NCBI RefSeq assembly: GCF_002995495.1
Contig: NZ_PVZV01000001.1
Span: 310,001 to 374,000 of the forward strand
From: Actinocorallia populi
GTDB lineage: Bacteria; Actinomycetota; Actinomycetes; Streptosporangiales; Streptosporangiaceae
Direction: 5' to 3'
DNA: 64,000 nucleotides
Each line of letters opens with the position of its first letter. The first letter of the stretch is position 1. The position numbers were made by a program, and so were the translations under genes. Positions 34,478 through 43,094 of this stretch are shown piece after piece. The notes under the pieces were generated by a model, which was given only the letters and a program-made list of their open reading frames with translations, had not been told where the DNA came from and did not search any database.

Positions 34478-35194
34478 TCACGGCAGTACCCGGGCGGCCT
34501 GCTCGTGGGCGAGCGTGCCGACGCGCTCGGCCTCCCGGCGGGAGGCCTTGGCCCCGTACACACTGATGGTTCCCAGGTAGCCCCGTGCCTTGAACACCAC
34601 GAACCACATCGTGACCTTCGTCGACCCGCTCATCGTGAGCAATCCCACGGTCCGCGAGCCCTCGCCGACGAAGCGGCGGTCGGGCGTGGCCTCCACCACC
34701 TGGTGGGTGGACCACCGCCCGCCGACCTTGGTGCGGAAGGTCCGGCACAGGGCCGGGACGCGCCGGCCGATCTCCTCGGTGGCGGTCAGCTCCGGGACCG
34801 CCACCAGCGTCTGGGTGATCGTCTGCCCGTCGGCGCGGGCGAAGGTGGTCAGGGCCGCGGGCGCCGAGGCGAGCCCGGCGCCGGAGCCGAGCGTCTGGGA
34901 GGCCGTGGCGCACTTGGGCTTGTCGAGGGTGACCTGGCCCTGGAGCTGGGCGAAGTTGCGGACGGGCTTGAGCATCCCGTAGACGCCCGAGTCGGGCTCA
35001 CCCGCCCTGACGTACTGCTGGATCTCCGGGAGCAGCGCCTGGCGCAACTGGTCGGAGGTGTACGTCCGCGCCTGCGCCGGGACGGAGGCGGCGTCCTCGC
35101 GCGCCGCGACCGGTGACTCGCGGGTCTCCCCGGCGCACCCGCCCAACCCGACGAGGACCGCCAGACCGGCGGGGAGGAGCTGCTTGATCCGCAT
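34478..35194 (-). CDS. Secreted lipoprotein
   Basis: 238 residues. The signal peptide MRIKQLLPAGLAVLVGLGGC ends in the lipobox LGGC, so Cys20 would be lipidated and the protein anchored outside the membrane. The mature part has a mixed alpha/beta pattern (TSDQLRQALLPEIQQYV, FVVFKARGYLGTISVYG) and two further Cys. It resembles uncharacterised actinobacterial lipoproteins of the PknH/LpqN-like sensor type, but that is a weak impression. ATG at 35194 is fixed by the signal peptide. TATCGT (35202-35207) ends 7 bases upstream, so leaderless. Confidence 0.8.
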   Translation of the reverse strand: MRIKQLLPAGLAVLVGLGGCAGETRESPVAAREDAASVPAQARTYTSDQLRQALLPEIQQYVRAGEPDSGVYGMLKPVRNFAQLQGQVTLDKPKCATASQTLGSGAGLASAPAALTTFARADGQTITQTLVAVPELTATEEIGRRVPALCRTFRTKVGGRWSTHQVVEATPDRRFVGEGSRTVGLLTMSGSTKVTMWFVVFKARGYLGTISVYGAKASRREAERVGTLAHEQAARVLP

Positions 35195-35264
35195 GGGACC
35201 GACGATACTGCCGGTCCCCCGGCCCGCCCCGCTCATCCGGGGGGAACGTCCCCCGGGCCCGCCG

Positions 35265-35933
35265 CTACTTGCTCTGGTGGTCGTTGTACTCCGGCACGTA
35301 CTCCTGCTCGGAGAGCTTCTGGATGGCCTGGACGATCTCGTCGGTGATCGCGCGGCGGGCGCGGCCCTTGGGCTCGCCCTCGTAGCGGCCGAACTCCAGC
35401 ACGGGGCCGATCCGCACGGTCACGCCCTTGCCGATCTTGGGGAACCTGCTGCCGTAAGGCTGGAGCTCCTGGGTGCCGATCAGGCCGACCGGCAGGACCG
35501 GGGCCCCGGTGGCCAGGACCACCCACCCGGCGCCCGTCCGGCCCCGGTGCAGCCGCCCGTCGATGGAGCGGGTGCCCTCGGGGTAGATGCCGAAGACCGC
35601 GCCGCCGCTGACGATCTCCGCGGACTGCTCCAGCGAGGACAGCGCCGAGGCGCCGTTGCCGCGGGCCACCGGGATCATGCCCAGGGAGGTGAAGAACCAG
35701 CGGCTCACCCGGCCCTTGAAGCCCTTGGTCTCGAAGTACTCGGCCTTCGCCAGGAACACGACCTTCAGCGGGAGCAGGGCGATCGGGATCACGTAGCTGT
35801 CGATGAAGGACAGGTGGTTGCTCGCCACGATGAGCGGCCCCTTGGCGGGGATGTTCTCCTTGCCCTCCACGCGAAGGCGGAACAACAGCCGGAAAAGAGG
35901 CGGCACCACCAGCCTCATGAACCGATAGAACAA
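35265..35933 (-). CDS. 1-acyl-sn-glycerol-3-phosphate acyltransferase (PlsC-type)
   Basis: 222 residues. Acylates lysophosphatidate in phospholipid synthesis at the membrane face. The acyltransferase box NHLSFID (NHx4D) is near residues 39-45. The substrate-binding box YPEGTRSIDG is near 119-128. N-terminal hydrophobic and basic residues (RLVVPPLFRLLFRL) are the membrane anchor. TTG at 35933 with GGGAGAG upstream is likely. Similar actinobacterial PlsC-like proteins are common and there can be several per genome, so the acceptor could also be another lysolipid. Confidence 0.9.
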   Translation of the reverse strand: MFYRFMRLVVPPLFRLLFRLRVEGKENIPAKGPLIVASNHLSFIDSYVIPIALLPLKVVFLAKAEYFETKGFKGRVSRWFFTSLGMIPVARGNGASALSSLEQSAEIVSGGAVFGIYPEGTRSIDGRLHRGRTGAGWVVLATGAPVLPVGLIGTQELQPYGSRFPKIGKGVTVRIGPVLEFGRYEGEPKGRARRAITDEIVQAIQKLSEQEYVPEYNDHQSK

Positions 35934-36126
35934 CAGCTCTCCCCAGGCTCCCGATGACGCGATTTTTGCCCCACACCCTAGCCTCCGGCCGTTACCGCTC
36001 AGCGACCGGGTAGCTACCAGTTAGTAATACTTATCACCTGACTCCATGGCACAGGCCAGGAACTTGTCACCATCCCTTAAGTAAGCGATGTGACCCGGCA
36101 GACAGACTGATCGAAAAGCGGCTATT

Positions 36127-36142
36127 GTTACTTCTATGTAAC
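36127..36142. promoter_or_regulatory. GTTAC-n6-GTAAC dyad upstream of the CocE-like gene
   Basis: A short perfect dyad 46 bases before the ATG at 36189, in an A/T-rich patch (CTATTGTTACTTCTATG). The whole 255-base gap from 35934 carries no gene. Probably the promoter or operator region of the downstream hydrolase. Confidence 0.4.
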
Positions 36143-36188
36143 GAGGAGCAACGCACCAGAGACATCCGTCTCACCAGGGGAGGTCCTC

Positions 36189-37856
36189 ATGGCCCTGACC
36201 GATCGCCTCAGCGTCCCCGACCTGCTGCGTCTGCCTCATCTGCCCGGGCTCCCCGGCCTGCCGAACCTTCCCGCCCTGCCGCGGCCCCACTACCGGGTGT
36301 CCCACGTCAAGGACATCCCCGTCGTCATGCCCGACGGGGTGAAGCTCCTGACCGACCGGTACGTCCCGGTGGGGGTCAAGAGCCCGCCGACGATCCTCGT
36401 CCGCACCCCGTACGGGCGGCGCGGCGTCACCGGGGCGATCAACGGCTACCCGTTCGCCTACTTCGGCTACCAGATCGTCGTGCAGAGCGTGCGGGGGACG
36501 TTCGGCTCCGGTGGGGAGTTCGACCCCCTCAACGAGCAGGTCGACGGGCTGGCCACCGTGGAGTGGCTCAAGCGCCAGCCGTGGTTCAACGGGGCCTTCG
36601 GCACCTACGGGCCCAGCTACCTGGGGCACACCCAGTGGGCCGTGGCCTCCCGGTCCGGCCCCGAGCACAAGGCGATGGCCCTGTCGGTGACCGCCTCCCA
36701 GTTCCGCGACGCGATCTACATCGGCGGCTCGTTCGCCCTGGAGTCCACGCTGGGCTGGGTCTCGGTCACCTCCAAGATCGAGAACCCGCTGGAACTGCTC
36801 CGGATGCGGCGGCGCACCACCCGCGCCATCCGGGCCGGGCTGCCCCTGGAGGAGCTCGACGCCTTCACCACCGGCGGCAACGTGCCGTTCTTCCAGGAGC
36901 TGCTCACCGGGCACGGGCTGGCCGAGAACCCGTTCTGGGACGGGCGGGTGCACACCTCGGCGATCTGCGCGGACCTGCCGGCCGCGGCGATGGTCGGCGG
37001 CTGGTACGACGTCTTCCTGCCCTGGATGATCAAGGACTACCTGGCCATGCGGGAGTGCGGCCAGCAGCCCCAGCTCACCATCGGGCCCTGGTGGCACGCC
37101 GACCCGAGGCACGGCCTCGTGGCCGTCCGCGAGTCCCTCAACTGGTTCCGCGCCCACCTCAAGGGCGACCGGCGCGGCCTGCGGGAGCACCCCGTCCGGC
37201 TGTTCATCACCGGGGCGGGCGAGTGGCGCGAGTTCGAGGACTGGCCGGTGCCCGGCATGAAGATCCGCCGCTGGCACCTGCACGCCGGACGCGGCTTCCG
37301 CACCGGCACGCCACGCGCCTGCGCGCCCGACAGATACCGCTACGACCCGGCCGACCCGACGCCCGCCTACGGCGGCCCGACACTGCTGGGGCTCAGCCGC
37401 CCGGTCGACCAGCGGCCCGCCGAACGCCGCCCGGACGTGCTGGTGTTCACCTCCGAGGAGCTGAAGGCCGACCTGGAGCTGATCGGCCCGGTCGGGGCGG
37501 AGCTGTTCGTCCGCTCGTCCCGCCCGCACACCGACTTCATCGTCCGGCTGTGCGACGTCGCACCCGACGGCACGTCCAAGAACGTCTGCGAGGGCGGGCT
37601 GCGGCTGAGCGAGCACAACGCGCCCCCGGACGGCGAGGGCGTGCGCCGCATCGACCTGGAGCTGTGGCCGATCGGGCACCGGTTCAAGAAGGGGCACCGG
37701 CTGCGCGTCCACGTCAGCAGCGGGGCCTACCCGAAGATCGCCAGCAACCCGGGCACGGGCGAGCCGATCGGCTCGGCCCGCAAGGCCGTCGCGGCCGAAC
37801 AGGAGGTCTTCCACGACCCGGAGCGCCCCTCGGCCCTCCTGCTTCCGGTGGTCTGA
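36189..37856 (+). CDS. CocE/NonD-family (S15 X-Pro dipeptidyl-peptidase-like) hydrolase
   Basis: 555 residues, no signal peptide. After an N-terminal Leu/Pro repeat (LPHLPGLPGLPNLPALPRPH) the alpha/beta-hydrolase domain has a nucleophile elbow YGPSYLGHTQW (Ser near 142). VGGWYDVFLPW carries the acid and GPWWHADPRHG the His. The C-terminal jelly-roll (LVFTSEELKADLELIGPVGAELFVRSS spans about 418-445) is typical of the CocE/X-Pro peptidase family. The substrate is an ester or amide of unknown kind. GGGGAGG precedes the ATG. Confidence 0.9.
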   Translation: MALTDRLSVPDLLRLPHLPGLPGLPNLPALPRPHYRVSHVKDIPVVMPDGVKLLTDRYVPVGVKSPPTILVRTPYGRRGVTGAINGYPFAYFGYQIVVQSVRGTFGSGGEFDPLNEQVDGLATVEWLKRQPWFNGAFGTYGPSYLGHTQWAVASRSGPEHKAMALSVTASQFRDAIYIGGSFALESTLGWVSVTSKIENPLELLRMRRRTTRAIRAGLPLEELDAFTTGGNVPFFQELLTGHGLAENPFWDGRVHTSAICADLPAAAMVGGWYDVFLPWMIKDYLAMRECGQQPQLTIGPWWHADPRHGLVAVRESLNWFRAHLKGDRRGLREHPVRLFITGAGEWREFEDWPVPGMKIRRWHLHAGRGFRTGTPRACAPDRYRYDPADPTPAYGGPTLLGLSRPVDQRPAERRPDVLVFTSEELKADLELIGPVGAELFVRSSRPHTDFIVRLCDVAPDGTSKNVCEGGLRLSEHNAPPDGEGVRRIDLELWPIGHRFKKGHRLRVHVSSGAYPKIASNPGTGEPIGSARKAVAAEQEVFHDPERPSALLLPVV

Positions 37857-37912
37857 AAGTTCATCATCGGGAGTGATGACCTGTTCAGGCGGGTCATGCC
37901 ACGCTCTTAGGC

Positions 37913-38284
37913 GTGAACATTCTGATCAAATTCGTCATCACCGCGGCCTCGCTGGCCGCGGCCGCCTACTTCCTGGACGGGATCAGCGTCGCGGGCGGCG
38001 ACAACGTCGAGCGCGGCGTCACGCTCGTCGCCGTCGCCGCCATCTTCGGCATCGTCAACGCCCTGCTCAAGCCGATCATCAAGACGCTCGGCTGCGCCTT
38101 CTACGTGCTGACCCTCGGCCTGTTCGGGCTGGTCGTCAACGCCCTGCTGCTGATGCTCACCGGCTGGATCGCCGAGCAGGTCGACCTGCCGTTCGCCGTG
38201 GACGGGTTCTGGCCGGCCCTGTGGGGCGCGATCATCGTCGGCGTCGTCGGCTGGGCGCTCAGCCTGGTGCTCGACCGGGAGTAG
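37913..38284 (+). CDS. Phage-holin-family-4 (DUF360-like) membrane protein
   Basis: 123 residues with four helices: IKFVITAASLAAAAYFLDGI, LVAVAAIFGIVNALLKPIIK, FYVLTLGLFGLVVNALLLML and WGAIIVGVVGWALSLVL. The NALLKPIIKTL motif between helices 2 and 3 is the family mark. Despite the name, most chromosomal members are not proven holins. GTG start at 37913 without a good ribosome site. Convergent with a PGRP amidase gene that lacks a signal peptide. Confidence 0.85.
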   Translation: MNILIKFVITAASLAAAAYFLDGISVAGGDNVERGVTLVAVAAIFGIVNALLKPIIKTLGCAFYVLTLGLFGLVVNALLLMLTGWIAEQVDLPFAVDGFWPALWGAIIVGVVGWALSLVLDRE

Positions 38285-38298
38285 GCGGGTTCACGGGC

Positions 38299-39261
38299 TC
38301 AGCGGGCGACGCGCAGGTGCGCCCTGGTCACGGTCACCGGCCGCGCCCCCTCGTTGACCAGGTCGACGCGGTAGCTGCGGTCGTTCCTGAGCCACATCAG
38401 GCCCGAGAGGGTGTACTCCGAACGCGTGCCGTTGCCGATCTTGTCCTCGCCGAAGTGGTCCTTGACCCGGGTCGCGCCGGACCTCTCGTACTCGGCGAGG
38501 GCGAGCCTCAGCTTCTCGCCCGCCGCCTGGCCGTCCACGACCGTGCCGAGCGTGACCAGCGCCCAGTCCTTGGACCTGGGCGTCCAGGAGGGGCCGCCGC
38601 CGTGCACGTTCGACGGGTCGGCGTACTCGGCGTCCCACGGGATGGACACCCGGCTGCCCGGCGGGACCGTCAGGGCGTCCCGGATGCCCGCGTTGAGCAG
38701 GATCTCCAGCACGTCCTCGGGCGGCGCAGGGGGCTTCTCCGGCGGCCGGGAGCCGCCCTTCGGACGGGGGGCGCCCCGCTCCACCCAGGCGTAGAGCCTC
38801 GCGCCGGGGCAGTCGGTGGCGTAGCCGTCCCGGTGGCCCTTGATCTCCCGGCCGGCGCCGCCCTTCGCGCGGACGTGCTCGATGGCGTCGCGGATGCCGT
38901 GCAGCATCCCGTCCGTCGGGGTGACGAGGCCCTTGTTGCCGACCATGCCCAGGACCGCGTAGTGGCCCGTGTTGAGGCCGGGGCCGTTGGCCGCCGGGAG
39001 CCGGTGCAGGCCGCGCCCCTCGAAGACGTACTGGTGCGGGCACACCGCGAAGCTGTAGCCGATGTCGTTCCAGCCGTTGCCGTCCATGTGGCCGTTCTGG
39101 ATCTGGCGCATCAGCGCGGCGCAGCGGCCGTGGTCGTCGGCCACGCGCGGGTCCACGTAGCTTCCGGTGTAGTGGACCTTCACACCGCGGGTCGAGGCCA
39201 GGTATCCGGCCTGGCCGCGCGCCGGGCGGGCGCCCCACTGCCGGCGGGTCACGAGTTTCAC
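38299..39261 (-). CDS. Peptidoglycan-recognition (N-acetylmuramoyl-L-alanine amidase 2) domain protein
   Basis: 320 residues. The PGRP/amidase-2 domain is at about 1-160: VTRRQWGARPARG N-terminus, VKVHYTGSYVDP with the first Zn His, and GHRDGYATDCPG with the second His and Cys ligands. After a Pro-rich linker the C-terminal part (about 185-320) has no clear family and ends in a beta sandwich-like TVTRAHLRVAR. No signal peptide is seen, unlike secreted amidases, so export is unexplained. GTG at 39261 has GGGGA upstream; the longer frame is a shadow. Confidence 0.85.
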   Translation of the reverse strand: MKLVTRRQWGARPARGQAGYLASTRGVKVHYTGSYVDPRVADDHGRCAALMRQIQNGHMDGNGWNDIGYSFAVCPHQYVFEGRGLHRLPAANGPGLNTGHYAVLGMVGNKGLVTPTDGMLHGIRDAIEHVRAKGGAGREIKGHRDGYATDCPGARLYAWVERGAPRPKGGSRPPEKPPAPPEDVLEILLNAGIRDALTVPPGSRVSIPWDAEYADPSNVHGGGPSWTPRSKDWALVTLGTVVDGQAAGEKLRLALAEYERSGATRVKDHFGEDKIGNGTRSEYTLSGLMWLRNDRSYRVDLVNEGARPVTVTRAHLRVAR

Positions 39262-39335
39262 GGCATCCCCTTCTCCGACGGACCGTCGTGTGCGACGGTA
39301 CTCGGAATCGCGGGGATACCGCAGTTCCTCACTAC

Positions 39336-40088
39336 CTATAGGGCTGTGTCTTTCTCCTCGCTTTCGAGAAGGAACTCCAGTTTGTCGCCCAATTCGGCGC
39401 GCACGCGCTTCTCCATCGCGCGGGCGACGAACGGGTTCACCACCATCTGGACGAGCGGGCGCATGCGCCGGACGACCTCCGCGACGCGCACGGCGTCCTT
39501 TCCGAGCAGGTCGGCGTCCGCGATGACGTGCTCGTTCACCAGGTCCACGAAACGGCCGGCGATGACCTCGCAGTCGCGGCGGATCTCGCCGGCGATGCCC
39601 AGCACCGCCTCCAAAGGAACGCCGTTGGCCACGAGCTCCGCGCCGACGTGCAGGAGCCGGGGGCTGGGGGCGCGGTAGCGGTCGCCCTCCGGCTCGACCA
39701 GGCCGAGTTCCACGGCGCGGGCCAGGAGGGCGTCGATCTCCGCGGCGTCGCGGCCGGGGCCGAAGACCTCGACCAGCTCGGCGAAGGACAGCCACGCGGG
39801 GATCTCGTCGGACCAGGGGTCGGTGAGGACCTGCTCCAGGCCCAGGACGTCGCCCACGTCCCGCCCCGCCTCCCAGGCCGCGACGAGGTCGCCGATGTTG
39901 GACAGGGTGTAGCCGCGCTCCAGCATCTGGCCGATGAGGCGGAGGCGGGCGAGGTGAGCATCGTCATAGATGCCGACCCTGCCCTGCAGGCGCGGCGGCG
40001 GCAGGAGGCCTCTGTCCTGGTAGGAGCGGATGTTGCGCACGGTCGTCCCGGCGGTCTGCGCCAGCTCGTCGATCCGGTACTCGCGCAT
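39336..40088 (-). CDS. Large MerR-family transcriptional regulator
   Basis: 250 residues, about twice the usual MerR length. The N-terminal HTH is EYRIDELAQTAGTTVRNIRS then YQDRGLLPPPRLQGRVGIYD. The long C-terminal domain is helical (LARAVELGLVEPEGDRYRAP, ELVANGVPLEAVLGIAGEIR) and resembles the actinobacterial MerR group with a C-terminal sensory helix bundle. ATG at 40088 follows GGGGAGACGGAG. Divergent from an adenylate cyclase gene with a GGCGTA-n7-TACGCC dyad between. Confidence 0.88.
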   Translation of the reverse strand: MREYRIDELAQTAGTTVRNIRSYQDRGLLPPPRLQGRVGIYDDAHLARLRLIGQMLERGYTLSNIGDLVAAWEAGRDVGDVLGLEQVLTDPWSDEIPAWLSFAELVEVFGPGRDAAEIDALLARAVELGLVEPEGDRYRAPSPRLLHVGAELVANGVPLEAVLGIAGEIRRDCEVIAGRFVDLVNEHVIADADLLGKDAVRVAEVVRRMRPLVQMVVNPFVARAMEKRVRAELGDKLEFLLESEEKDTAL

Positions 40089-40118
40089 CTCCGTCTCCCC
40101 GCTTGACCTGGTGTCCCC

Positions 40119-40137
40119 GGCGTACGAATCTTACGCC
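40119..40137. promoter_or_regulatory. GGCGTA-n7-TACGCC dyad between MerR and cyclase genes
   Basis: A perfect 6+6 dyad in the 93-base divergent gap, with TAAGAT (40127-40132, minus strand) inside it as a candidate -10 of the MerR gene. A likely autoregulatory site. Confidence 0.5.
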
Positions 40138-40181
40138 TGACAGGAATGAGACATTGACTGATGTAACGGTGGTGGCCTGCC

Positions 40182-41168
40182 ATGGCGGAAACACGCGCGG
40201 TCGAGGAACTCCTGCTCGGTGAACCGCTGCTGTTCACCCTCCACGACGTCGTGGACGAGTCCGGCATCGAGCTGGAGCTCGGGCTGCGGATCTGGTCCGC
40301 GCTCGGCTTCCCCACCCCGCCCGGCGACACGCCCGCCTTCACCGCGGAGGACGTCGTGGCCATGCGCACCATCCGGGAACTGCTCGAACACGAGTACGTC
40401 GACGAGGAGATGGTGCTCCAGCTGTCGCGGGGCGTGGGCCAGACGATGAGCCGGCTCGCGCACTGGCTCGGCGAGGTGTGGCTGGAACGGCTCGCCGAGC
40501 ACCTGGTGAAGCCCGGCGACCCCGTCACGGACGAGGTGGTCACGGCGGCCCTGGTGGCCAGCGCGGAACTGCGGCCCAAGTTCGAGAACCTGCTGCTGCG
40601 CGGATGGCGGCGGCAGCTGTCCGCCGTCGGCGTCGGCACGCTCACCGGGACGGCCGCCGCCACCGCCGACCCCGGTGCGGGAACGGCGACGCTGGCCGTC
40701 GGGTTCGCCGACATCGTGTCGTTCACCCGGCTCAGCCGCCGGCTCGACACCGACGGGCTGGCCGAGCTCATCGACCGCTTCGAGACGGAGACCGCCGCGA
40801 TCATCGCCTCGCACGGAGGGCGGGTGATCAAGACGCTGGGGGACGAGGTGCTGTTCACCGCGCCCGACGCGGAGTCGGGGGCGGAGATCGCGCTGCGGAT
40901 CTCGGAACGGGCCGCCGGGGACGACTTCCCGCAGGTCCGGGTCGGAGCCGCCTACGGGGAGGTCATCCTGCGGCTGGGGGACGTCTTCGGAACACCGGTG
41001 AACATGGCGGCCAGGCTGACGGCCACGGCGCATCCCGGGACGGTACTGGTCAGCCCGGAGCTGGCCGAGGCACTGGAGGGCTACTCGTTGCGGCGGCTCA
41101 AGGCACGTTCGCTGCAGGGGCTGGGGAAGGTGCGGCCGTGGTTGTTGCGTCGTCCTTCGCGGGCTTAG
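40182..41168 (+). CDS. Class III adenylate/guanylate cyclase with N-terminal regulatory domain (Rv1264-like layout)
   Basis: 328 residues, soluble. Residues 1-150 form a helical regulatory domain (LLLGEPLLFTLHDVVDESGI, FTAEDVVAMRTIRELLEHEY) like the autoinhibitory, pH-sensing domain of Rv1264-type cyclases. The catalytic domain is at about 165-328: GFADIVSFTR with metal Asp near 176, KTLGDEVLF with the second Asp near 220, and FGTPVNMAARLTA. It should make cAMP. It has no SD-like sequence directly upstream. Paired with a divergent large MerR regulator. Confidence 0.9.
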   Translation: MAETRAVEELLLGEPLLFTLHDVVDESGIELELGLRIWSALGFPTPPGDTPAFTAEDVVAMRTIRELLEHEYVDEEMVLQLSRGVGQTMSRLAHWLGEVWLERLAEHLVKPGDPVTDEVVTAALVASAELRPKFENLLLRGWRRQLSAVGVGTLTGTAAATADPGAGTATLAVGFADIVSFTRLSRRLDTDGLAELIDRFETETAAIIASHGGRVIKTLGDEVLFTAPDAESGAEIALRISERAAGDDFPQVRVGAAYGEVILRLGDVFGTPVNMAARLTATAHPGTVLVSPELAEALEGYSLRRLKARSLQGLGKVRPWLLRRPSRA

Positions 41169-41181
41169 GAACCCTTCCGGC

Positions 41182-42738
41182 CTACAGGAGGCCGAGGCCC
41201 CAGCGGACCGTCACCTCTTCTTGCGCGCCGTTCTCCACGTTGGTGATCGAGACGACGGCGGAGCCCGCCAGGCGGACGAGGCTGAGCGGGAGGCGCACCC
41301 GCAGGTCGTAGGCCTGGCCCTCGGGCAGGACACCGCTCCCGGCGTCCAGGGTGATCTTGTCGCTGCTGGAGGCCGCCTGCCAGGTGACGGCCCCGTTGAA
41401 CGCCTGGAACCTGATGTCCGCCGACCGGTTCGCGCCGATCTCCACCAGCGGGGTGTCCACTTTGATCTCCGTGGGCTCCACCCTGATGGACGGCGGCTGC
41501 AGCGGCGCCTGCTCCTCCTGCGGCGGTGGCGAGGGGGCGGGCGGCGGCGGACGGCCCTCCTCGGTGTACTGGGGAGCCGGATGCGGCGGCGACACGGACG
41601 AGGACGGCGCCGCCGAGCCCAGCGGGGACGGCGTGCCGTACTGGGTGACGTCCGGGGCGGGAAGGTCGTTCTCCACCTGGGAAGGCGGCGAGGAGGTCGA
41701 CATGTGCGTCACGTCCGGGACGCCCGGCGCCCCTTCGGGGTGCGGCCGAACGGGCGCCTCGCGGGGCACCGTGGGCTTGGTCACCACGGGCTTCTCGGTC
41801 CGGTCCGGGGCCGGCGGCCCGGAGAGCGTCGGCATCCCCAGTTCCGGCCCGATGAGGAAGGTCGTCACGAGCGCCAGCACGAACGTTCCAGCCATGCCGC
41901 TGCCCGCCAGAAGCCAGCGCCGCCCGAGCGGCGAAGGCACGTCCGGCTGGCGCGGCATGCCCTCCGGAGTGAGGTTCCCGCCCTTTCCGGCGATGTCGGC
42001 ACGGTATCCGGCGAGTTCGGGATCGGTACCCGTGTGCAGCACCCTGTGCCGCAACCCCGGCGACGGCACGGGCGCGGGCGGCGCCTCCAACAACACCGGA
42101 AGCGGCACCGCGGCCATCCGCCGGCACCGCGCACACCGCTTGCGATGCCCGTCCTGCGCCTTCTCCCCCCGCTCGCGCCGGCACCGCTTCTCCTGCGCCC
42201 GCAGCTGCGCCTCCAGCGCCGCCTCGGCCCTCCCCCGCGCCTTGCCCACCAGCGCCGCCGCCTTGAACGGCGACACCCCCAGCACCGCCGCCAGATCCGC
42301 GGCGGCGACCCCGTGGCGGAACGTCAGCAGCAGCAGGTCCTGATCGCTGAGCGAGATCCTGTCGAGCGCCCCCTCGAGCAACTCCCGGGCCTCCCCTGCC
42401 GTCACCCCCCGAAGGACCCCCGCCCCCGGCAGCTCCCAGTCCCAGGCCAGCCCCCTGGCCCGGCTCCGCTCCATCCCCCGGCGCCGCACCGCCGCGTACA
42501 ACCACGCCCGCAACCGCCCCCGGTCCCGCAACCGCGGCCCCCGCCGCGCCGCGTCGATGAAGACGTCGTGCACCAGAGCCTCGGCGGCCTTGCCCTCCCC
42601 CACCAGCGAGACCGCATAATCAAACATTTGTTCGACGTAGACGTCGTAGAGCCTCGCAAGCGCGTTCTCCTCGCCGTCGCTCAGCCCCCGAACCAACCCC
42701 CGGTCGATCTCGGGAACGAACGCAGACCATCTGGGCAT
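41182..42738 (-). CDS. ECF-type sigma factor fused to a transmembrane helix and extracytoplasmic domain
   Basis: 518 residues. The sigma-2 region is at about 22-90 (ENALARLYDVYVEQMFDYAV, ALVHDVFIDAARR), and sigma-4 at about 125-180 (LSDQDLLLLTFRHGVAAADL, GVSPFKAAALVGKARGR). A basic Cys-containing patch with CARC near 203 follows, then a helix near 278-296 (MAGTFVLALVTTFLIG). A long Pro/Ser-rich spacer and a terminal beta domain (TWQAASSSDKITLDAGSGVL) complete it. The layout recalls ECF52/ECF53-type sigma factors, whose membrane tail controls release. No separate anti-sigma gene is adjacent. Confidence 0.85.
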   Translation of the reverse strand: MPRWSAFVPEIDRGLVRGLSDGEENALARLYDVYVEQMFDYAVSLVGEGKAAEALVHDVFIDAARRGPRLRDRGRLRAWLYAAVRRRGMERSRARGLAWDWELPGAGVLRGVTAGEARELLEGALDRISLSDQDLLLLTFRHGVAAADLAAVLGVSPFKAAALVGKARGRAEAALEAQLRAQEKRCRRERGEKAQDGHRKRCARCRRMAAVPLPVLLEAPPAPVPSPGLRHRVLHTGTDPELAGYRADIAGKGGNLTPEGMPRQPDVPSPLGRRWLLAGSGMAGTFVLALVTTFLIGPELGMPTLSGPPAPDRTEKPVVTKPTVPREAPVRPHPEGAPGVPDVTHMSTSSPPSQVENDLPAPDVTQYGTPSPLGSAAPSSSVSPPHPAPQYTEEGRPPPPAPSPPPQEEQAPLQPPSIRVEPTEIKVDTPLVEIGANRSADIRFQAFNGAVTWQAASSSDKITLDAGSGVLPEGQAYDLRVRLPLSLVRLAGSAVVSITNVENGAQEEVTVRWGLGLL

Positions 42739-42953
42739 GCGTGCTCCACCTCACAAACGGCTTCCTGAATACACCCACCCCCCCACCACGTCCAGGGTTC
42801 CCCCAAAAACGTGCACTCCCCACTCTTCACATAGCCGTACAACGGGCTTTCCAGACGCCCCTCCACCCCCGCCCCCGGCACCCCCCGCCCAACCGATTCG
42901 CCTACATGCCCGACACCCGGTATGCTCATCTCTCGTTGCGGCAATCGCAACGG

Positions 42954-43026
42954 GCACCCGTAGCTCAATGGATAGAGCATCTGACTACGGATCAGAAGGT
43001 TAGGGGTTCGAATCCCTTCGGGTGCG
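42954..43026 (+). tRNA. tRNA-Arg(ACG)
   Basis: 73 bases. The acceptor stem GCACCCG (42954-42960) pairs with CGGGTGC (43019-43025). The anticodon arm is TCTGA-CTACGGA-TCAGA with anticodon ACG, which is read as ICG. The T arm is GGGG-TTCGAAT-CCCT-like. CCA is not encoded. A TATGCT box (42921-42926) and a GTTGCG-GCAAT-CGCAAC hairpin (42935-42951) lie just upstream in the leader. An integrase remnant follows, consistent with use as an attachment site. Confidence 0.96.
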
Positions 43027-43034
43027 CACAGCTC

Positions 43035-43069
43035 AAAGGACCCTTGCGAATGATCGCGAGGGTCCTTTT
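43035..43069 (+). terminator. Intrinsic terminator after tRNA-Arg
   Basis: AAAGGACCCTTGCGA (43035-43049) and TCGCGAGGGTCCTTT (43054-43068) pair over 15 positions with one U-G, closed by ATGA and followed by TTTT. The first clear U-tract terminator for the tRNA transcript. Confidence 0.9.
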
Positions 43070-43094
43070 GCTAACGGATCTGCTAACAGGAGCG

